Assembly (NCBI GenBank): GCA_913044155.1
Contig: CAJWNF010000007.1
Span: 1-11,242, forward strand
DNA length: 11,242 nucleotides
Reading direction: 5' to 3'
DNA from: an uncultured Gammaproteobacteria bacterium
GTDB taxonomy: Bacteria; Pseudomonadota; Gammaproteobacteria; PS1; Thioglobaceae
Shown: in pieces, positions 7,182 through 11,242 of the stretch
Position numbering within the stretch: position 1 is the stretch's first letter
Layout of the letters: every line of letters begins with the position of its first letter
Made by a program: the position numbers and the translations under genes
Notes under the pieces: generated by a model
The model's database searches: none
What the model was told of the DNA's origin: nothing
What the model saw: the letters and a program-made list of their open reading frames with translations, nothing else

Positions 7182-8813
7182 TTATAAAGGTTTAATTGAT
7201 TTAATATCAGCCTTAACATTGAATGCCTCTTGAAGCACTTTGACGCCCTTATCGTTTAGAAATTGTTGTTCAGTCTTTTCCTTTAATTGTCTCATTTTAA
7301 GCGTCTCTTTTTGTGACAAAGTTTGATCTTCAATTTGCTCAATTTCAATCAATAAAGTCATTATATCGAAGTGTTCAAATAATATCTTTTCGATTGATTT
7401 TTGTGTCCTGCTTGTTAGCAAGTTGTTGTACTGTTTATCCAGGGTAAGGGTTAATTCTTCGTCTTTAAGGCTGGCAAATAATGTATTTTTAACGAGAGTC
7501 TTTGCAGCGCCACTAAAAGGCAGAGTCTGGATAACTCTTTCCCAGTCTTTCTGATTGTTTAATCTATTTCCATTTAATCTAGGTTTATTGTCCGAATTAT
7601 TGATTGTATTGCCTTCCTTTTTAAGAATTATTTCTTTTTTAGTAGGCTTATGCTTTTTTGATTTAGTCGCAGAAATGGATTTTTTGTTATCTTTATGGTT
7701 GGCGTCAATTTTTAGCGTTTTTTTTTCTAAATTGAATTCTGAATGAAACGCGATCATTCGAAGAAGGGTCATTTCTAGTCCAATCTGTTCGCTAGGTGCA
7801 TAGCCAAGGTCTTTTTGGCTATTGATTGCTATTTGGTAAAAGAGTTGCAAGTCTTGTAAGGATATTTTCTCTGCAAGGGTAGTGATTTCGACGCTAGATT
7901 GGATGTTTTGAGGCAGCATCTGCGCGATAGAGATTTGATGGATAAGTGAAGTTAAGTCTTTGAGTACATTGGAGAGGTTTTCGCCACGATGAGCAAGTTC
8001 ATTGACAAACGAGATAACTTTATCAGCATTTCTTTCGATAATTAGACCTGCAAGCTTGACGATATCATCTTGATGAACGAGCCCAAGCATTGCCTTGATG
8101 TCTTTCTCCATAACGCTACCATTGCCGAACGAAATAGACTGATCTAGAAGGCTAAGGGCGTCTCTCATTGAACCGTTGCCGAATGCAGCAATTTTAAACA
8201 AAGCTGACTCTTCAAATTTAAGGTTTTCGGAATCCATAATGAATTTAAGCTGCGCAAGAATTTCATCTTGCGTGAGCTTGTTTAAGTTAAATTGCAGGCA
8301 ACGAGAGAGGACCGTAATTGGAAGCTTTTGTGGGTCGGTCGTTGCCAATAAAAACTTGATATGGCTTGGTGGTTCTTCTAGAGTCTTAAGTAGGGCGTTA
8401 AAGCTACTCTTTGAGAGCATATGGACTTCGTCAATAAGGTAGACTTTAAAGCGATCTTTTGTAGGCATGTATTGCGCATTTTCAAGAATCTCACGCATAT
8501 GGTCTACCCCAGTGTGAGATGCAGCGTCAAGCTCAATTAGGTCGACAGATTGCCCTTTGTCAATTTCAATGCAAGTCTCACACTTGCAACAGGGATTTGC
8601 GCTAACGCCTTTTTCACAGTTGATTGATTTTGCAAAAATTCGTGCTATAGAAGTTTTACCAACTCCTCTGGTTCCAGTAAATATAAAGCCGTGATGAAGG
8701 TTGTTACTATTTAATGCATTGACGAGTGTTTTTATTGTGTGTGATTGGCCGACCATCTCCTCAAACATATGGGGTCTATATTTTCTCGCTAAAACTTGGT
8801 AATTTTTGCTCAT
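7182..8813 (-). CDS. dnaX: DNA polymerase III subunits tau/gamma
   Basis: Clamp-loader ATPase of the replicative polymerase; full-length tau also holds polymerase cores and the helicase. Visible in 543 residues: Walker A GTRGVGKT at 47-54, zinc cysteines C66, C75, C78 and C81, Walker B/DExx as DEVH at 128-131, and the SRC sensor motif at 170-172. The AAA+ and lid domains run to about 240 and the collar domain to about 360. A Lys/Asn-rich linker at about 363-420 is followed by a C-terminal tau-specific part (about 425-543). E. coli tau is longer (643 aa), mostly in the linker and C-terminus. The ATG at 8813 fits the family (MSKNYQVLARKYRP) but lacks a Shine-Dalgarno sequence; it is preceded by a U8 tract. 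The SRP RNA lies just upstream. A run of nine A at codons 363-366 may create a short gamma form (separate entry). Confidence 0.98.
   Translation of the reverse strand: MSKNYQVLARKYRPHMFEEMVGQSHTIKTLVNALNSNNLHHGFIFTGTRGVGKTSIARIFAKSINCEKGVSANPCCKCETCIEIDKGQSVDLIELDAASHTGVDHMREILENAQYMPTKDRFKVYLIDEVHMLSKSSFNALLKTLEEPPSHIKFLLATTDPQKLPITVLSRCLQFNLNKLTQDEILAQLKFIMDSENLKFEESALFKIAAFGNGSMRDALSLLDQSISFGNGSVMEKDIKAMLGLVHQDDIVKLAGLIIERNADKVISFVNELAHRGENLSNVLKDLTSLIHQISIAQMLPQNIQSSVEITTLAEKISLQDLQLFYQIAINSQKDLGYAPSEQIGLEMTLLRMIAFHSEFNLEKKTLKIDANHKDNKKSISATKSKKHKPTKKEIILKKEGNTINNSDNKPRLNGNRLNNQKDWERVIQTLPFSGAAKTLVKNTLFASLKDEELTLTLDKQYNNLLTSRTQKSIEKILFEHFDIMTLLIEIEQIEDQTLSQKETLKMRQLKEKTEQQFLNDKGVKVLQEAFNVKADIKSIKPL
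7718..7726 (-). promoter_or_regulatory. A9 slippery run in dnaX, candidate programmed slippage site for a gamma form
   Basis: On the coding strand the sequence is GAA AAA AAA ACG, nine consecutive A. It falls at codons 363-366, where the clamp-loader core (domains I-III) ends and the linker begins. Losing one A gives CGC then TAA (366 residues). Gaining one A, or a -1 ribosomal slip, gives AAC GCT AAA AAT then TGA (369 residues). Both outcomes yield a protein of domains I-III only. Thermus thermophilus dnaX makes gamma by transcriptional slippage at an A9 run, and E. coli dnaX by ribosomal -1 slippage at A-AAA-AAG. I saw no obvious downstream stem-loop or upstream Shine-Dalgarno-like stimulator, which favours transcriptional slippage if the site is active. 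Activity is inferred. Confidence 0.55.
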
Positions 8814-8847
8814 TCAAAAAAAAGGGCTAAATTAAGGTTGCAAACAG

Positions 8848-8956
8848 TGTAGTGCCGAGAATAGAAGCCAACACACAAAAAAATTATTACCGTTGCTCCC
8901 TTCCGGGCCTGGCGGGGTTCATAACTATTCATTGTCGGAATACCCTCGACACCACA
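8848..8956 (-). ncRNA. ffs: Signal recognition particle RNA, small 4.5S type
   Basis: RNA scaffold of the SRP, which binds Ffh and targets nascent membrane proteins to FtsY/SecYEG. The universal apical domain is plain: a GGAA tetraloop at 8904-8901 closed by CCC/GGG, flanked by GCCAGG on the 5' side and the asymmetric AGCAAC on the 3' side. The molecule folds into one long hairpin. The termini pair over about 12 bp (8956-8945 with 8859-8848), followed by an internal loop and a CCGACA/TGTTGG helix. No Alu domain is present, as expected for gammaproteobacteria, and the length of about 109 nt matches E. coli 4.5S RNA (114 nt). Ends are set from pairing, so they may be off by a few bases. It sits between dat and dnaX on the same strand. 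Confidence 0.95.
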
Positions 8957-8961
8957 GACAC

Positions 8962-8967
8962 ATTTTA
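8962..8967 (-). promoter_or_regulatory. Candidate -10 element for the SRP RNA gene
   Basis: TAAAAT on the minus strand. The expected start, 6-7 nt downstream near 8955-8956, coincides with the 5' end of the SRP RNA deduced from its terminal helix. The -35 is unclear: TTGCAA is upstream but only 13 nt away. dat ends about 60 nt upstream with no clear terminator, so read-through may add to expression. Confidence 0.45.
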
Positions 8968-9025
8968 CTAGATTTGGTTATTGCAATTATTTTTTAATGC
9001 TAAATAAACTAGTAAAAGCTAACAC

Positions 9026-9865
9026 TCAATTGATAAGTTTTAATTCTTGATAGCGATCATAAATAAGCGACCAAATATCACCAATCTTGCCGCCATTAAT
9101 CAAAATCCCATCAATTGAAGTTATAGGCATAATTTCTCTGGTAGAGCTAGTAATCCAGACCTCTTCAGCTTTCATCAATTCTTGTTTTGTAAACGTTTTC
9201 TCTTTTGCCGATATTTGGCAATCATTAGCGCAATTTAAAACAATTTTCCTGGTTACCCCTGATAATATATGCTGACCCTCTGGATGCGTATAAATACAAC
9301 CATTACTAACAATGAATATGTTTGAACTAGAGCATTCAGTTATAACTCCGTTGCGGCATAGAATAGTCTCTTCAGCTTGATAATTTTTAGCTTCCTGAGC
9401 ATACATTATGTTGGCTATTAATGAGATTGATTTGGTGTTGCATTGATTCCAACGGATGTCGTTTCGCGTAATTGCAGATGAGCCTTTTAGTAGGTCATTT
9501 TTTGACTTGCTAGTAAATGGAGTTGATTGCATATAGACAGTTGGAATTAAATCGCCATGTGTGTGCTTTCTATCGTCATCACAGCCTCTACTAATTTGTA
9601 GATATATTGACTGATTTTGATAATCTTGATGATAAGAAATTAACTCCCTAATAAGCTGGCTCCAGTTTTTATTGCTGTATGGATTAACAATGTTGATTGC
9701 TTCTAGGCCTTCTTGGAGGCGTCTAAGATGCAACTCTTCGCCAACTATTGCTTTTCCGTAGACAGGGAAAACTTCGTATACACCATCACCGAACAGAAAA
9801 CCTCTATCCATGACAGAAACATATGCTTTATTTTTAGGTATGAAATTACCGTTAAGGTAAACCAT
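9026..9865 (-). CDS. dat: D-amino-acid aminotransferase (fold-type IV PLP enzyme)
   Basis: Interconverts D-alanine and D-glutamate with their 2-oxo acids, supplying D-amino acids for peptidoglycan. The 279 residues show the class IV pattern DRGFLFGDGVYE at 20-31, the PLP-binding lysine in CNTKSISLIANIMYAQEA and the GVITECSSSNIF segment. With the ATG at 9865, Lys145 and Glu177 fall at the same numbers as the catalytic Lys145 and Glu177 of Bacillus D-amino-acid transaminase, and an R-x-H pair (R99, H101) stands where that enzyme has its substrate carboxylate trap (R98, H100). This favours a D-amino-acid enzyme over branched-chain aminotransferase or aminodeoxychorismate lyase. A TTG at 9898 would add 11 residues and overlap dacA; the ATG, 7 nt after the dacA stop, fits the family better, though neither has a strong ribosome-binding site. 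The dacA neighbour supports a peptidoglycan role. Confidence 0.92.
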   Translation of the reverse strand: MVYLNGNFIPKNKAYVSVMDRGFLFGDGVYEVFPVYGKAIVGEELHLRRLQEGLEAINIVNPYSNKNWSQLIRELISYHQDYQNQSIYLQISRGCDDDRKHTHGDLIPTVYMQSTPFTSKSKNDLLKGSSAITRNDIRWNQCNTKSISLIANIMYAQEAKNYQAEETILCRNGVITECSSSNIFIVSNGCIYTHPEGQHILSGVTRKIVLNCANDCQISAKEKTFTKQELMKAEEVWITSSTREIMPITSIDGILINGGKIGDIWSLIYDRYQELKLIN

Positions 9866-9872
9866 TGAATTG

Positions 9873-11015
9873 TCAGAAGAGTAATTTAATGGTGTCAATT
9901 ATTCTCGCAAAAAAACCAGCCTCAGGCGCTTCTTCAAGAGCGATTAATGGGAATTTTGCCAAGGTTTCATCATTAAAACTTAGAACAAGCTCTCCGACGC
10001 TTTCGCCTTGGGCTATAGGCGCTATAAGTGTTTCGTCTAGATTGATTGTATGAGTAACGTACTTAAATTGATTGCGAGGCAAGGTGAGGTATGATGACCC
10101 TTTGACGCCAACTCTTATATTGCTTTTTTTTGATTTATAAACAGGCACTTCTTGGGAGACATCATCTATTGACTGGGTTTCAAAGAAGCGGAAGCCATAA
10201 TCCAACAGTTTTTCAGTTTCAGCCAAACGAACTGAAGAATTTTCGGAGCCAAGAACTGCAGAAATAAGTCTCATACCCACTCTGTTAGCACTCGCTACAA
10301 GACAGTAGCCAGCTCGCTGAGTCCAGCCAGTTTTTAATCCATCAACGGTGCTATCTTTCCATAGAAGTTTGTTACGGTTAGTTTGCTTGATATTGTTGTA
10401 TGTAAATTCCTTCTCGCTATACCATTTATAGAGGTCGGGAAACTCACGAATCATTGCTGAGGAGAGTATTGCTATATCTTTGGCTGTAGTGTATTGGTCT
10501 TCGTGTGGCAGTCCAGAAGAGTTTTCAAAGCGACTATTAAGCATTCCTAGTTGCTGTGCGTAGTCATTCATAAACAGCACAAAGGTGCCCTCAGATCCGG
10601 CAACATGCTCAGCAAGGGCAACAGAGGCGTCATTGCCAGACTGAATAATCATGCCTTTAAGTAGTATTTCAAGTTTGATATTATTGCCAACCTCAATGAA
10701 GCTTTTTGATCCTCCAGTTTGCCAGGCTTTTTCGCTTATTTTTACTTCATCATCCAGGCTAATGAACTCCTCTTTAATGCGCTGAAAAACGACATATGAT
10801 GTCATTAATTTTGTTAGGCTTGCAGGAGCTCTTCTTTCATTTTCATTGTTTGATGCTATGATTTGCCCAGAATTATGGTCCATAACAACATAGGAGGCGG
10901 CACCAATTTCTGGAGCATCGGGTATATAGAAGCGTGGCTCTTCAGCATTTGCATTGAAACTTAAAAGGATTATTGCAAGGAGTTTTAGGAATCTAATGGT
11001 TGAAAATAATTTCAT
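9873..11015 (-). CDS. dacA: D-alanyl-D-alanine carboxypeptidase, PBP5/6 type
   Basis: Low-molecular-weight penicillin-binding protein that removes the terminal D-alanine from peptidoglycan pentapeptides in the periplasm. The 380 residues contain a signal peptide ending in ANA (22-24), the active-site tetrad S66-L-T-K69, SGN at 126-128 and KTG at 228-230. Next comes the beta-rich second domain typical of PBP5, then a C-terminal amphipathic helix (about 365-380, EAGFFARIIDTIKLLF) that would lie on the outer face of the inner membrane. E. coli PBP5 has 403 residues. The frame is open 22 codons further (TTG at 11081), but the ATG at 11015 directly begins the signal peptide and is preferred. No clear ribosome-binding site is visible. 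dat follows after 7 nt, and D-alanine released here is a natural substrate for it. Confidence 0.96.
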   Translation of the reverse strand: MKLFSTIRFLKLLAIILLSFNANAEEPRFYIPDAPEIGAASYVVMDHNSGQIIASNNENERRAPASLTKLMTSYVVFQRIKEEFISLDDEVKISEKAWQTGGSKSFIEVGNNIKLEILLKGMIIQSGNDASVALAEHVAGSEGTFVLFMNDYAQQLGMLNSRFENSSGLPHEDQYTTAKDIAILSSAMIREFPDLYKWYSEKEFTYNNIKQTNRNKLLWKDSTVDGLKTGWTQRAGYCLVASANRVGMRLISAVLGSENSSVRLAETEKLLDYGFRFFETQSIDDVSQEVPVYKSKKSNIRVGVKGSSYLTLPRNQFKYVTHTINLDETLIAPIAQGESVGELVLSFNDETLAKFPLIALEEAPEAGFFARIIDTIKLLF

Positions 11016-11046
11016 GGAATTGTTTCTTATATTTAATTTAATTAAG

Positions 11047-11084
11047 CCGTTTGTTTGTCTTATGAGAAAAAAACAAGACAACGG
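11047..11084 (-). repeat. Inverted repeat in the dacA leader
   Basis: Arms CCGTT/AACGG (11047-11051 and 11080-11084) and GTCTT/AAGAC (11057-11061 and 11075-11079) form a 10-bp hairpin with a 5-nt bulge on one side and a 13-nt loop containing a run of seven A/T. It lies 32 nt upstream of the dacA ATG. It has no following T tract on either strand, so it does not look like a standard terminator. It could be a leader structure of dacA or a protein-binding site. Confidence 0.4.
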
Positions 11085-11181
11085 TCTCGCGAATAAGATG
11101 ATTATAACGAGAAATCTTACAAAGGTTCCGGAAACTCTTGAAGAAGTTATAAATAGAAATCCAGCTAAGGCTGTATATTAG
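11062..11181 (+). CDS. Doubtful small ORF, 39 aa, no recognised family
   Basis: ATG at 11062 to TAG at 11181 encodes a basic 39-residue peptide beginning MRKKQDNG and ending NRNPAKAVY, with an amphipathic stretch VPETLEEVIN. An in-frame ATG at 11014 would lengthen it to 55 residues but overlaps the dacA start codon. No ribosome-binding site precedes either ATG. The segment also has to carry the divergent dacA promoter and leader. I do not recognise the peptide. In favour are its protein-like composition and the inverted repeat that begins 5 nt after its stop. It may be chance, a genuine small protein, or the tail of a decayed gene. Confidence 0.22.
   Translation: MRKKQDNGLANKMIITRNLTKVPETLEEVINRNPAKAVY
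11101..11106 (-). promoter_or_regulatory. Candidate -10 element for dacA-dat
   Basis: A perfect TATAAT on the minus strand. The predicted start near 11094 would place the inverted repeat at 11047-11084 in the mRNA leader and give a leader of about 79 nt. The -35 position is a weak match. Confidence 0.35.
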
Positions 11182-11185
11182 TCAA

Positions 11186-11241
11186 ATAAAACGCTTTTTA
11201 GAAAATAGATATTAGTTATTTTATATAGCGAGGCGTTTTAT
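11186..11241. repeat. Nested inverted repeat at the right edge, possible bidirectional terminator
   Basis: Outer arms ATAAAACGC (11186-11194) and GCGTTTTAT (11233-11241) are perfectly complementary over 9 bp. Inside lies a second pair, AAAATA (11202-11207) and TATTTT (11217-11222), and an alternative pairing CGCT/AGCG (11192-11195 with 11227-11230). Arms that start with A-rich and end with T-rich sequence can act as a terminator on both strands, but the GC core is only 3 bp. The last three bases of the window are ATG preceded by GCGAGG, so a plus-strand gene could also start here; its sequence is not available. Confidence 0.4.
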
Positions 11242-11242
11242 G

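Noticed and set aside
7630..7655. A run AAAAAAG in the dnaX linker that recalls the E. coli frameshift heptamer.
   Set aside because: It is read as ACT AAA AAA GAA, so it lacks the A-AAA-AAG phase needed for tandem -1 slippage. The A9 run upstream is the better candidate.
1..11242. CRISPR array, insertion sequence, tRNA, phage or toxin-antitoxin system.
   Set aside because: No direct-repeat array, transposase-like ORF, tRNA cloverleaf or defence-type protein was seen. All sizeable ORFs outside the listed genes are shadows on the opposite strand or in other frames of conserved genes.

Overview
The window is an AT-rich stretch of bacterial chromosome made almost entirely of conserved housekeeping genes. 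The protein sequences (GuaB, ValS, RecR, DnaX, PNPase, PBP5-type DacA), the dnaX-ybaB-recR cluster, the dacA-dat pair, the small 4.5S-type SRP RNA and the YgiM-like SH3 protein all point to a gammaproteobacterium. Low GC plus an NnrU-family protein would suit a marine sulfur-oxidiser or symbiont of the SUP05/Thioglobus type, but that is an inference. No mobile element, CRISPR array, tRNA, phage gene or defence system was found.

Left block (1-5488, all minus strand): transcription runs valS -> SH3-domain membrane protein -> guaB -> pnp. valS and the SH3 gene overlap by ATGA, and guaB follows 19 nt later, so these three look like one operon starting at a TATAAT promoter just upstream of valS. 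pnp is cut by the window edge. It lies behind a 255-nt gap that holds a candidate promoter and a long, near-continuous RNA hairpin directly upstream of the pnp ribosome-binding site. This resembles the RNase III-processed autoregulatory leader of E. coli pnp.

Middle (5489-6258): a divergent promoter region, then the only convincing plus-strand gene, a multi-pass NnrU-family membrane protein. It converges on recR with 20 nt between stop codons.

Right block (6259-11015, all minus strand): transcription runs dacA -> dat (D-amino-acid aminotransferase) -> 4.5S SRP RNA (ffs) -> dnaX -> ybaB -> recR. dacA and dat are 7 nt apart and both serve D-alanine/peptidoglycan metabolism. The SRP RNA sits between dat and dnaX with its own -10 element, and dnaX starts about 35 nt after it with no visible terminator, so dnaX-ybaB-recR may be read from the ffs promoter. 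dnaX carries a run of nine A residues exactly where the clamp-loader core ends. Both shifted frames stop within 1-4 codons of the run, which predicts a short gamma-like product by slippage.

Right edge (11016-11242): the dacA leader with an inverted repeat, a doubtful small plus-strand ORF, and a nested inverted repeat running to the end of the window.

The two observations most worth following are the pnp leader hairpin and the dnaX A9 site. Both are new instances of known regulatory ideas rather than a new system.
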